Positions 1 to 5,340 of a stretch of DNA of 5,340 bases are shown here, in pieces. Numbering within the stretch: the first letter of the stretch is position 1; every line of letters begins with the position of its first letter. Below the pieces are notes generated by a model. That model saw only the letters and a program-made list of their open reading frames with translations. It made no database searches and was not told the DNA's origin. Position numbers and translations under genes: made by a program. The DNA comes from Desulfuromusa sp. (GTDB lineage Bacteria > Desulfobacterota > Desulfuromonadia > Desulfuromonadales > Geopsychrobacteraceae): assembly GCA_021157505.1 (NCBI GenBank), contig JAGGWI010000267.1, positions 1-5,340 of the forward strand, in the 5' to 3' direction.

Positions 1-341
1 AAGCTTTGGAGCATGTAGAAGATTATTTGAGCGTTGATGTGGCGCTGACTAAGGGTGCCGGTTGCTTTGTTTTACGGGTGCGGGGTGATTCGATGATCGA
101 GGCGCAGATCGCTGATGGTGATCTGGCAGTTGTCAGCCCGCAAGTGACTGCTGATAACGGTGATATTGTTGTCGCCATGCTCGATGGTGAAGCTACTCTG
201 AAACGTTTTTATCGAGAAGCTGGGTACATTCGCCTGCAGCCGGAAAACTCTCATTTCCAACCAATAATACTCTCTGCCAGTGACGGAGAAGTCACTATCC
301 TTGGAAAAGTTACCGGGATCTTTCGTCTGTTGGGATCTTGA
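1..341 (+). CDS. lexA: LexA repressor, C-terminal autoprotease domain (5' end outside window)
   Basis: This is the dimerisation and self-cleavage (peptidase S24) half of the SOS repressor. LexA binds operators of damage-inducible genes and cleaves itself when RecA filaments form. The reading frame is open from the window edge (first full codon at 3) to TGA at 339-341, so the winged-helix DNA-binding domain lies upstream. The catalytic serine sits in RVRGDSM (Ser codon 90-92) and the general-base lysine in EATLKRFY (Lys codon 201-203). They are 37 residues apart, the same spacing as E. coli Ser119/Lys156. The motifs DGDLAVV, NGDIVVA, LQPENSHFQPI and ILGKVTGI follow in the usual family order. 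By E. coli spacing, the Ala-Gly cleavage site should fall just before the first base shown. The TTG at 6 is an internal codon, not a start. The stop codon overlaps the start of the next gene. Identification is secure; only the missing N-terminus prevents naming its operator class. Confidence 0.95.
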   Translation, partial: ALEHVEDYLSVDVALTKGAGCFVLRVRGDSMIEAQIADGDLAVVSPQVTADNGDIVVAMLDGEATLKRFYREAGYIRLQPENSHFQPIILSASDGEVTILGKVTGIFRLLGS

Positions 342-592
342 TCGTGCGGGAGGTGGTTGATGATATCCGGGTCGGGGTGATCCATGGCCCCGGTGGGCGG
401 ATCCAACCGGTCTGGTTTGATCTGCAGCGCAAACAGCACCGCATTCAACAGGTGACCAATAGCTGGCACGAAAAGCGTGGAGCTGTTTCCCTGATCTATT
501 TCCATGTGACCGATGGGGGAGCACTCTACGAACTGGTTTATAGTCCAACCGAAGCCCATTGGCGACTGGAGATGATTGAAATATTAACCTGA
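338..592 (+). CDS. Small conserved protein, DUF6504-like, coupled to lexA
   Basis: An 84-residue soluble protein with no signal peptide or membrane segment. Its pattern is an N-terminal EVVDDIRV strand, then PVWFDLQRKQHRIQQVTNSW, a YFHVTDGG segment and a closing YELVY...HWRLEMI. This 'basic strand, Trp-containing turn, Y-F-x-V, Y-E-L, W-R-L' layout resembles, from memory, the small DUF6504 proteins found near translesion-polymerase genes (imuB/dnaE2) in other bacteria; the assignment is tentative. No catalytic residues are evident and the biochemical role is unknown. The start is uncertain. TTG at 338 overlaps the lexA TGA in a TTGA arrangement, which implies translational coupling. GTG at 344 has better spacing (8 bases) from a weak GGGA at 332-335. 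Position between lexA and dinB suggests a role in the SOS response or in polymerase IV action, but this is inference from context. The next gene lies 249 bases downstream beyond a repeat, so cotranscription with dinB is not certain. Confidence 0.72.
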   Translation: MIVREVVDDIRVGVIHGPGGRIQPVWFDLQRKQHRIQQVTNSWHEKRGAVSLIYFHVTDGGALYELVYSPTEAHWRLEMIEILT

Positions 593-660
593 GTTAGTGG
601 GCGATGATCAATGTTTTTCGTTGTTGACCATAGGAATACCAGTCACAATCAAAATCAGCC
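593..660. other. Intergenic stretch before the repeat; no gene seen
   Basis: This is the part of the 249-base gap between the small gene and dinB that lies before the repeat element. No credible small ORF with a ribosome binding site was found. A TTGACC hexamer at 624-629 could serve as a -35 element for dinB, but the bases 17 positions on (AATCAA) match the -10 consensus poorly, so no promoter is claimed. No clear LexA operator was recognised by eye. Confidence 0.4.
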
Positions 661-796
661 TCTCGCAGAGCACGCGGAGAGCGCTGAGGAAAGCAAAGTC
701 AAAACCTTTTTGGAGAGGTTAAAACAAGAATGAATTTGAAGGTTTTCTCCGCGAACTCTGCGTTCTCAAGTGAGTATCAGCGAACGGGCGTGAGGC
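661..796 (+). repeat. Intergenic hairpin-plus-tail element, copy 1 (dinB leader)
   Basis: An imperfect inverted repeat pairs 664-680 with 746-762 (15 of 17 positions, one two-base internal mismatch). Its units are CGCAGAG and CGCGGAGA. A second perfect inner stem pairs AAAACCTT (701-708) with AAGGTTTT (739-746). A 29-base tail follows at 768-796, ending in CGGGCGTGAGGC. The same tail, at 24 of 29 positions, occurs in reverse orientation at 3367-3395 beside another hairpin, so both are copies of one dispersed element. The tail ends 45 bases before the dinB ATG and reads in the same direction. No transposase, target duplication or ORF is visible. It resembles the short palindromic intergenic repeats seen in many bacteria. 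A coding or CRISPR origin is unlikely because there is no regular array. Confidence 0.75.
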
Positions 797-841
797 CGGT
801 TTCAGATTTTTTCAGTCCTTACTCACTGATGCAGGTTTAAC

Positions 842-2068
842 ATGACCCGCACCATTATGCATATCGATATGAATGCTTTCTTCGCGGCAGTGGAGCAGCA
901 ATCAAACCCCGCTTTGCGTGGTCGCCCGGTTGCCGTAGTTGGCGCTCAACAGCGGACAATCATTCTGACTTCATCCTATGAAGCCCGTGCATATGGGGTG
1001 AAAACCGGGATGACTCTCTATGAGGCGCGACAGAAATGTCCTCAACTGCAACTGGTCAAGGCAAATAATCGTCTCTATACCCATGTCTCCAGTCAGATTA
1101 TGTTGATTTTCCAAGACTATACCCCCCTGGTCGAGGTTTCTTCGGTTGATGAAGCATTTCTTGATGTTTCAGGATCACTGCACTATTTCGGTAGTGTCGA
1201 GCGGATTGCCTATCTGATTAAATCGCGGATAAAATCCCGGTTGGGTTTGACCTGTTCGGTTGGCATTGCCCCTAATAAATTGTTGGCGAAGCTCGCTTCA
1301 GATCTGCATAAACCGGATGGTTTGACCTTGATTCAATCCGCAGAAGTTCCTGATCTGTTGGAAGATCTTCCGATTGAGGAAATCTGTGGCATCGGACCTA
1401 AGACAACACAAAAGTTGAATCATCTGGGGGTTTTCAGCTGTGGTCAGTTGGGTCGCTTTTCCGTTACGAAACTTAAAAAACAGTTTGGGGTGATCGGTGA
1501 ACGCTTGATCTTGATGGGGCGGGGGATTGATCCAAGCCCGGTGATGACTTCCGAGCAGGAAGCCGCGGTGAAAACCATTGGCCACAGTATGACTCTGCGA
1601 AAAGATATCTGCTTGCGGGAAGATATCGCTCGGTTTTTATCCCAACTGGCAGAAATGGTGGGTCGCCGGGCGCGGCGTCATGGGGTGAGTGGTCAAACTG
1701 TCACTTTGACAATTCGCCATAATGATTTTTCGACCTACAGTCGACAGCAGATACAAGCGGCTCCTATCAGCCGTAGCGAAGAAATTTATCATGCGGCTCT
1801 CCGGATTCTCGATGGATTATTATTAACTTTGCCGATTCGCTTGCTCGGAGTCCGTCTGTCAAATCTGCACCATTTTTGCCAGCAGATCCCCCTATTGCCG
1901 GAGGAACGGCGGCGGGAGCAATTAACCGCATCTCTGGATCGGGTCAATGATCGCCATGGGGAGTTTACCGTGATGCCGGGGAGTTTATTATCGGTCAAAG
2001 GGAAGGGGAGTCATGTCATTTCCCCGGCCTGGAGACCGGAGGGGATTCGTAATATTGGGGTGCAGTAG
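842..2068 (+). CDS. dinB: DNA polymerase IV (Y-family translesion polymerase)
   Basis: DinB copies past damaged template bases with low fidelity and is normally induced by DNA damage. The 408-residue product is slightly longer than E. coli DinB (351). The catalytic palm has HIDMNAFFAAVEQ, with metal ligand Asp9 and probable steric-gate Phe14, then SVDEAFLDV with Asp103 and Glu104, all at family positions. YEARAYGV and GIAPNKLLAKLASD (141 onward) belong to the palm/fingers region. A helix-hairpin-helix follows (about 178-203, core CGIGPKT), then the little-finger domain beginning near TIGHSMTLRKDI. QIPLL at 348-352 fits the beta-clamp-binding pentapeptide in its common DinB position. About 55 more residues follow (RVNDRHGE... 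pattern). The ATG is preceded only by a weak AGGT at 833-836; homology to HIDMN proteins fixes the start. All key residues are present, so it should be active. SOS control is expected from the family and from nearby lexA, but no operator was recognised by eye. Confidence 0.97.
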   Translation: MTRTIMHIDMNAFFAAVEQQSNPALRGRPVAVVGAQQRTIILTSSYEARAYGVKTGMTLYEARQKCPQLQLVKANNRLYTHVSSQIMLIFQDYTPLVEVSSVDEAFLDVSGSLHYFGSVERIAYLIKSRIKSRLGLTCSVGIAPNKLLAKLASDLHKPDGLTLIQSAEVPDLLEDLPIEEICGIGPKTTQKLNHLGVFSCGQLGRFSVTKLKKQFGVIGERLILMGRGIDPSPVMTSEQEAAVKTIGHSMTLRKDICLREDIARFLSQLAEMVGRRARRHGVSGQTVTLTIRHNDFSTYSRQQIQAAPISRSEEIYHAALRILDGLLLTLPIRLLGVRLSNLHHFCQQIPLLPEERRREQLTASLDRVNDRHGEFTVMPGSLLSVKGKGSHVISPAWRPEGIRNIGVQ

Positions 2069-2078
2069 ACTGTCTACT
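2064..2078. repeat. Perfect 15-base palindrome at the dinB/vapC convergent stops
   Basis: AGTAGAC and GTCTACT are exact reverse complements around a single central T. The palindrome begins two bases before the dinB TAG and ends on the first base of the vapC stop triplet. As RNA it could form a 6-bp stem with a three-base loop on either strand. No U-run follows on either side, so it is at best a weak bidirectional terminator; it may be chance. Confidence 0.4.
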
Positions 2079-2479
2079 CACTGCTTCAGATTGATAGTCC
2101 TTAGCGATAAGTGTTTCGTCATTGGATCAAAATCCCTATCATCATGTAATAAGGGGATATTTTCAGTAATGCAGAATGTTCCAATGATGATATCTATGGT
2201 TTTTCGGACGGTGATGCCCTTTTTGCGTAATGTTCTGTAATTTTCGGCGCTTTGAATTGCAATGTCATAGCCACCGATCTGTTTGCAGGGGAGGATGCTT
2301 AAAACTTCCTTGGCTTTTTTGTATTCACTATCCTTTCGAAATCCCTGTAATACTTCCGTGAGAATTAAATCCCCCGTATAGATGGGAATTTGTTGCAGCA
2401 TTTGGTCAAGAATTTCAGTTTGCCAGGTGGTTTTACCGTTAAAATAGTTTATCCATACCGAGGAGTCGACCAAGATCAT
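2078..2479 (-). CDS. vapC: VapC-type toxin, PIN-domain ribonuclease
   Basis: A 133-residue PIN-domain protein, the usual VapC length. VapC toxins are metal-dependent ribonucleases, typically cutting tRNA or rRNA, that are held inactive by VapB. The acidic active site is visible in order: Asp5 in ILVDSSVWI, Glu42 in LILTEVLQG, Asp96 in RKTIDIIIG, and Asp114 (with Asp116) in LLHDDRDFD. All expected positions are filled, so the toxin should be functional; its RNA target cannot be read from sequence. The ATG overlaps the vapB stop in an ATGA arrangement, implying translational coupling and dosage control. No good independent ribosome binding site is present. It converges on dinB with 9 bases between stop codons. 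The alternative of a non-toxic PIN protein is unlikely given the paired antitoxin. Confidence 0.93.
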   Translation of the reverse strand: MILVDSSVWINYFNGKTTWQTEILDQMLQQIPIYTGDLILTEVLQGFRKDSEYKKAKEVLSILPCKQIGGYDIAIQSAENYRTLRKKGITVRKTIDIIIGTFCITENIPLLHDDRDFDPMTKHLSLRTINLKQ

Positions 2480-2670
2480 CGGTCGATTCTCATTTCATCC
2501 AAATTTCCTTCCCAGCTCAATTTGCCTCGCAACTGGCGAATCTTCTCCTGTTTTTTGACTTGCACCAGGAGGTTGAGTGCCTGGTCGACAACACCTTTTT
2601 TGGTTTTTATATTACTTAATTCCATTGCTTCGGCCATCAGATCGTCATCAACGACAATATTTGTTCTCAT
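2476..2670 (-). CDS. vapB: VapB-type antitoxin, ribbon-helix-helix
   Basis: A 64-residue antitoxin. Residues 1-36 fit a ribbon-helix-helix DNA-binding fold: the beta strand MRTNIVVDD, helix DLMAEAMELS, then TKKGVVDQALNLLV. The charged tail, with LRGKLSWEGNLDEMR near the C-terminus, is the part that in this VapB family lies across the toxin's active site. The start is well supported by AAGGAG (complement of 2677-2682), six bases before ATG. VapB usually represses its own operon with VapC as co-repressor, and an inverted repeat over the promoter just upstream fits this. The product is complete with no frameshift. It is the first gene of a two-gene operon that overlaps vapC by four bases. Confidence 0.93.
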   Translation of the reverse strand: MRTNIVVDDDLMAEAMELSNIKTKKGVVDQALNLLVQVKKQEKIRQLRGKLSWEGNLDEMRIDR

Positions 2671-2695
2671 TCCAGACTCCTTAGGAAAGCTTACG

Positions 2696-2724
2696 ATGTG
2701 TATATTTTTTTATATTATACACAT
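2696..2724. promoter_or_regulatory. Inverted repeat, candidate VapB/VapBC operator
   Basis: ATGTGTAT (2696-2703) and ATACACAT (2717-2724) are perfect 8-base reverse complements separated by 13 AT-rich bases. The right arm overlaps the -10 hexamer of the vapBC promoter, so a bound ribbon-helix-helix dimer pair would block transcription. The inner edge lies 25 bases upstream of the vapB start. The function is inferred from position and from the known autoregulation of vapBC operons. Confidence 0.6.
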
Positions 2725-2740
2725 TGTAAAATCATGTCAA
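2714..2740 (-). promoter_or_regulatory. vapBC promoter (sigma-70 type)
   Basis: On the minus strand, TTGACA (2735-2740) is followed by TATAAT (2714-2719). Both hexamers are exact consensus matches, but the spacer is a short 15 bases; sliding the -10 by two bases to TAATAT gives 17. Transcription would start about 35-40 bases before the vapB ATG. The match is strong and correctly placed. Confidence 0.65.
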
Positions 2741-2829
2741 TAGTGGGGATATTTATATATACGTTGATCCACCCCGAGTTTCCAAATAGAAGATTGACAG
2801 GTAACTATTGTCCCCCCCCACTTTTTTAA

Positions 2830-3342
2830 TCATTCTGCTTGAGTGAACCTGACCAGTTGGTTAATCAATTCTTCGCGTGAAAGTTTCGAAGTCGACAATT
2901 GTGGGAACTGCCGATATACGGAATTTCGTTGTTGCAGTAATTCGACAATTTTGGCTTGCGGATCTTCCTCTTGTAGAAGGGGACGAACATCCTGTTGTTT
3001 TGAAATCCGGGCTAAAATTTCCTCAGGTGATGCCGTCAGGCAAATAATTTTCCCCGTTTTTCCCAGTACTGCAACGTTCTTGGGATCAAGGACCAGCCCG
3101 CCACCAGTTGCAATAACCAACCTCTCTTTTTGTGCCAGCTCTTCGACCAGATTCGACTCAAGTTTGCGGAAAGCTGCTTCCCCTTCGGTCTGGAAAAGTT
3201 CGGCGATGGTTTGACCTATTTGCGCTTCGATCAGGGCATCGGTATCGATAAATTGATAACCGATCTTTTCTGCCAGCAGTCGTCCTAGCGTTGTTTTTCC
3301 CGTCCCCATAAATCCGGTCAGGATAATGTTTGGTTGTGTCAT
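2830..3342 (-). CDS. aroK: Shikimate kinase
   Basis: Cytosolic enzyme that transfers phosphate from ATP to the 3-hydroxyl of shikimate, the fifth step of the chorismate (aromatic amino acid) pathway. The 170-residue length is typical. The Walker A loop is GFMGTGKTT (10-18). The shikimate-binding residues are Asp33 and Asp35 in FIDTDALIE, Arg59 in GEAAFRKLE, the Gly80-82 triplet in ATGGGLVL, and Arg139 in QQRNSVY. The lid has Arg120 in QDVRPLL. All match the family pattern, so it should be active. GAGG precedes the ATG by four bases, giving a sound start. It is transcribed away from typA. vapB follows 159 bases downstream on the same strand but has its own promoter, so the genes are probably not one operon. 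No aroB is next to it here, unlike in many genomes. No clear terminator was seen after the stop; a run of eight C lies at 2812-2819. Confidence 0.97.
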   Translation of the reverse strand: MTQPNIILTGFMGTGKTTLGRLLAEKIGYQFIDTDALIEAQIGQTIAELFQTEGEAAFRKLESNLVEELAQKERLVIATGGGLVLDPKNVAVLGKTGKIICLTASPEEILARISKQQDVRPLLQEEDPQAKIVELLQQRNSVYRQFPQLSTSKLSREELINQLVRFTQAE

Positions 3343-3366
3343 ATTGCCTCAAATAAAGTCAAGATC

Positions 3367-3464
3367 GCCTCACGCCCGCTCGCTGGCGCTCACTCAAGCC
3401 ACAAAGCCGCCAAGAAATTCTAAAAACTCTCATCTTTCTTTGTGACTTGGTGGCTTTGTGTGAG
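3367..3464 (-). repeat. Intergenic hairpin-plus-tail element, copy 2 (aroK leader)
   Basis: CACAAAGCCGCCAAG (3400-3414) pairs with 3446-3460 over 15 bp with one G-U wobble, around a 31-base loop. On the minus strand the hairpin is followed by a 29-base tail (3395 to 3367) ending in CGGGCGTGAGGC, which matches the tail at 768-796 in 24 of 29 positions. The tail ends 24 bases before the aroK ATG and reads in the same direction as aroK. With the candidate promoter at 3511-3539 the whole element would be transcribed in the aroK 5' leader. There is no ORF or transposase, and the lack of a U-run argues against a simple terminator. Confidence 0.75.
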
Positions 3465-3510
3465 ACGAATGCTTTGAATCTGTTTTTCTGGGTATAGGTT
3501 ATGTTTGTGG

Positions 3511-3539
3511 AAGATAGAAAAATGGGTTTGTGGTGTCAA
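3511..3539 (-). promoter_or_regulatory. Candidate aroK promoter
   Basis: On the minus strand a consensus TTGACA (3534-3539) is followed after exactly 17 bases by TATCTT (3511-3516, four of six matches to TATAAT). A start of transcription near 3504 would give a leader of about 160 bases containing the whole repeat element. The hexamers and spacing are good, but no data confirm use. Confidence 0.45.
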
Positions 3540-3564
3540 GTTATGAATTTATCGGCTTATTTCC

Positions 3565-3593
3565 TTGGTATTCCCGAGGTTTTCTGTCATACT
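3565..3593 (+). promoter_or_regulatory. Candidate typA promoter
   Basis: TTGGTA (3565-3570) and CATACT (3588-3593) each match four of six consensus positions, with a 17-base spacer and a TGT just before the -10 (extended -10 form). The predicted leader is about 35 bases and includes the ribosome binding site AAAGGA at 3623-3628. It faces away from the candidate aroK promoter, with 25 bases between the two -35 boxes. Confidence 0.35.
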
Positions 3594-3635
3594 CCCGCTC
3601 TTTTGAAAAAATCACTATTTATAAAGGACTTATGG

Positions 3636-5340
3636 ATGTCTGAAAAAATAAGAAATATTGCAATTATCGCTCACGTTGACCATGGGAAAACAACTCTGGT
3701 CGATGCCATGCTGGTGCAATCGGGGGTCTACCGTGAGCATCAGGAGATTACCGAGCGGGTGATGGACAGTAACGATCTGGAGAAGGAGCGGGGAATTACC
3801 ATTCTCTCCAAAAACCTGTCGGTACAACATGGTGGGCTGAAAATTAACATTGTTGATACTCCGGGTCACGCCGATTTTGGTGGTGAGGTTGAGCGGATTT
3901 TGAAGATGGTTGATTCTGTTCTGCTGCTGGTTGATGCTTTTGACGGACCGATGCCTCAGACCCGGTTTGTGTTAAAAAAATCCCTTGATCTGGGGATCAA
4001 ACCGATAGTTGTTATCAACAAAATTGATCGTCCGGGTGCACGACCAGAAACTGTTGTTGATATGGTTTTTGACCTGTTCTGTGAATTGAATGCCAATGAA
4101 GATCAACTCGATTTTCCAATCGTCTACGCCAGCGCTAAATTTGGAATTGCCAAGCGGCATCTGGAAGATGAGTCAGACAATCTCGAGCCATTATTTGAGA
4201 TGATTGGTGAGCGGGTTGATCCCCCCAAAGGTGATCCAGCGGCACCTTTCCAAATGTTGGTCGCAAATATTGATTACAATAAGTTTATCGGTCGGACAGC
4301 AACTGGAAAAATTGCTAATGGGACAGTCAGAGCCGGTGAAACCGTTGCCAGAATTGACCATGCGGGAAAAATAAAAACTGGACGAATTACTAAATTGCTT
4401 GGCTATCAGGGATTACAGCAAGTGGAGTTGCAGGAAGCTTTTGCCGGGGATATTGTTACAATCGCCGGTTTTGAAGAACTGGGAATCAGTGAAACTTTAG
4501 CTGATGCTGAAAATCCAGTTGCACTTCCTTATGTTGCCATTGATGAGCCAACGTTATCGATGAACTTTATTGTCAATAATTCACCTTTTGCCGGACTGGA
4601 AGGCAAGTGGGTCACCTCCCGGAATATCCGTGAACGGTTAATGAAGGAATTACGTACGAATGTTTCTCTCCGGGTTGAAGAGACCGGCAGTACCGATACA
4701 TTTAAAGTATCCGGGCGGGGTGAATTGCACCTGTCGATCCTGATTGAAACGATGCGGCGTGAAGGTTTTGAACTTTGTGTTTCCAAGCCCGAGGTTATTT
4801 TTCGTGAAGTTGATGGTGAGCGACATGAGCCAATTGAACATTTGACCATTGATGTGCCTGAAGAACATCAGGGAACGGTGATAGAAAAACTGGGCAAGCG
4901 TAAGGCTGAAATGACCTCGATGCAGCCTATGGATGGAACAAATCGGATTGAATTTCTGATACCAGCGCGTGGTTTGATCGGTTTTCGGACCGAATTCATG
5001 ACTGATACCCGTGGAACCGGGGTGATGAATCACACTTTCTATGATTATTCTCCCTATAAGGGTCCCATGGAAGGGCGTAAAAACGGGGTTCTGATTGCTT
5101 TGGAACTGGGTGAAACAGTGGCTTATTCCCTGTTTAATTTACAGGATCGCGGCATTTTATTCGTTGGCCCTAATGTTAAGGTCTATGAGGGGATGATTAT
5201 CGGGCAGCACGCCAAGGAGGATGATCTGGTCGTCAACTCCTGTCGCGGCAAGAAGCTCACCAATGTTCGTTCTTCTGGAACCGATGAAGCGGTACGGATA
5301 ATAACACCCAGAACTCTGTCTCTGGAGCAGTCATTGGAGT
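3636..5340 (+). CDS. typA: Translational GTPase TypA/BipA (3' end outside window)
   Basis: TypA (BipA) is a ribosome-binding GTPase related to EF-G that aids large-subunit assembly and growth under stress such as cold. The frame is open for 568 codons to the window edge; family members are about 600-615 residues, so only some 35-45 C-terminal residues are missing. The start ATG at 3636 has AAAGGA seven bases upstream and gives the family N-terminus MSEKIRNIAIIAHVDHGKTT. G-domain motifs are G1 AHVDHGKT (12-19), G2 RGITI (52-56), G3 DTPGH (74-78), G4 NKID (128-131) and G5 SAK (166-168). Later signatures include the domain II GKIANGTVRAGE segment, SGRGELHLSIL, and the BipA-typical PARGLIGFRTEF...TRGTG and SPYKGPMEGRKNG. 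SCRGKKLTNVRSSGTDEA belongs to the C-terminal ribosome-contacting region. These distinguish it from EF-G and LepA. No frameshift was seen. Confidence 0.97.
   Translation, partial: MSEKIRNIAIIAHVDHGKTTLVDAMLVQSGVYREHQEITERVMDSNDLEKERGITILSKNLSVQHGGLKINIVDTPGHADFGGEVERILKMVDSVLLLVDAFDGPMPQTRFVLKKSLDLGIKPIVVINKIDRPGARPETVVDMVFDLFCELNANEDQLDFPIVYASAKFGIAKRHLEDESDNLEPLFEMIGERVDPPKGDPAAPFQMLVANIDYNKFIGRTATGKIANGTVRAGETVARIDHAGKIKTGRITKLLGYQGLQQVELQEAFAGDIVTIAGFEELGISETLADAENPVALPYVAIDEPTLSMNFIVNNSPFAGLEGKWVTSRNIRERLMKELRTNVSLRVEETGSTDTFKVSGRGELHLSILIETMRREGFELCVSKPEVIFREVDGERHEPIEHLTIDVPEEHQGTVIEKLGKRKAEMTSMQPMDGTNRIEFLIPARGLIGFRTEFMTDTRGTGVMNHTFYDYSPYKGPMEGRKNGVLIALELGETVAYSLFNLQDRGILFVGPNVKVYEGMIIGQHAKEDDLVVNSCRGKKLTNVRSSGTDEAVRIITPRTLSLEQSLE

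Noticed and set aside
72..559. Long minus-strand open frames opposite lexA and the small downstream gene
   Set aside because: They overlap well-supported plus-strand genes, resemble no protein family I know, and lack ribosome binding sites; they are shadow frames.
661..796. Repeats at 661-796 considered as a CRISPR array or a rho-independent terminator
   Set aside because: There is no series of identical repeats with unique spacers of fixed length, and no U-run follows the stem.
593..841. SOS box (LexA operator) for dinB
   Set aside because: No convincing match to the E. coli, Gram-positive or proposed Geobacter-type LexA operators was found by eye. The operator type cannot be predicted because the LexA DNA-binding domain is outside the window.
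2812..2819. Run of eight C as a phase-variation tract
   Set aside because: It lies outside any coding region, 11 bases beyond the aroK stop codon, and not within a recognised promoter spacer. It may also be a sequencing length error.
3501..3635. In-frame 45-codon open extension upstream of the typA ATG, beginning with ATG at 3501
   Set aside because: The extension has no good ribosome binding site, would cover the candidate typA promoter, and is not part of the conserved TypA N-terminus. The ATG at 3636 has AAAGGA at ideal spacing.
4529..5033. Minus-strand open frames opposite typA
   Set aside because: They lie antisense to a strongly conserved GTPase coding region and show no protein-like motifs.

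Overview
The window looks like an ordinary piece of a bacterial chromosome of medium GC content. It carries SOS and translesion repair genes, a type II toxin-antitoxin pair, a shikimate-pathway gene and the translational GTPase gene typA. The style of the LexA and DinB proteins, the order lexA / small conserved gene / dinB, and the intergenic hairpin repeats built on CGCAGAG or CACAAAG units recall Desulfuromonadales/Geobacterales. That placement is an inference from memory and was not tested by any search.

Layout. Positions 1-341 (+) hold the C-terminal peptidase half of LexA, cut by the window edge. A small gene of a DUF6504-like type (338-592, +) starts inside the lexA stop codon. A 249-base gap follows, filled mostly by a structured repeat element (661-796). 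Then comes an intact Y-family DNA polymerase IV gene, dinB (842-2068, +). Its stop codon lies 9 bases from the stop codon of a convergent vapBC module (vapC 2078-2479, vapB 2476-2670, both -), and a perfect 15-base palindrome spans that junction. vapBC has its own near-consensus promoter, overlapped by an inverted repeat that is a good candidate for the VapB(C) autoregulatory operator. Shikimate kinase aroK (2830-3342, -) is next. The aroK/typA divergent intergenic region (3343-3635) holds a second copy of the repeat element in opposite orientation and candidate promoters for both genes. typA/bipA (3636-5340, +) is intact from its start but runs off the window before its stop codon.

How the genes relate. 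LexA represses SOS genes until it cleaves itself; DinB is a typical SOS-induced translesion polymerase. The small gene between them is translationally coupled to lexA and may belong to the same damage response. vapBC is an independent regulatory or addiction module lying between dinB and aroK. aroK and typA are housekeeping genes transcribed away from each other.

The least ordinary feature is the pair of intergenic elements. Each has an imperfect hairpin of about 15-17 bp followed by a 29-base tail. The tails match at 24 of 29 positions and all five differences are transitions, whereas the hairpin arms differ in sequence but each remains self-complementary. Both copies sit just upstream of, and in sense orientation to, a gene (dinB and aroK). 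No wholly new multi-gene system was seen.
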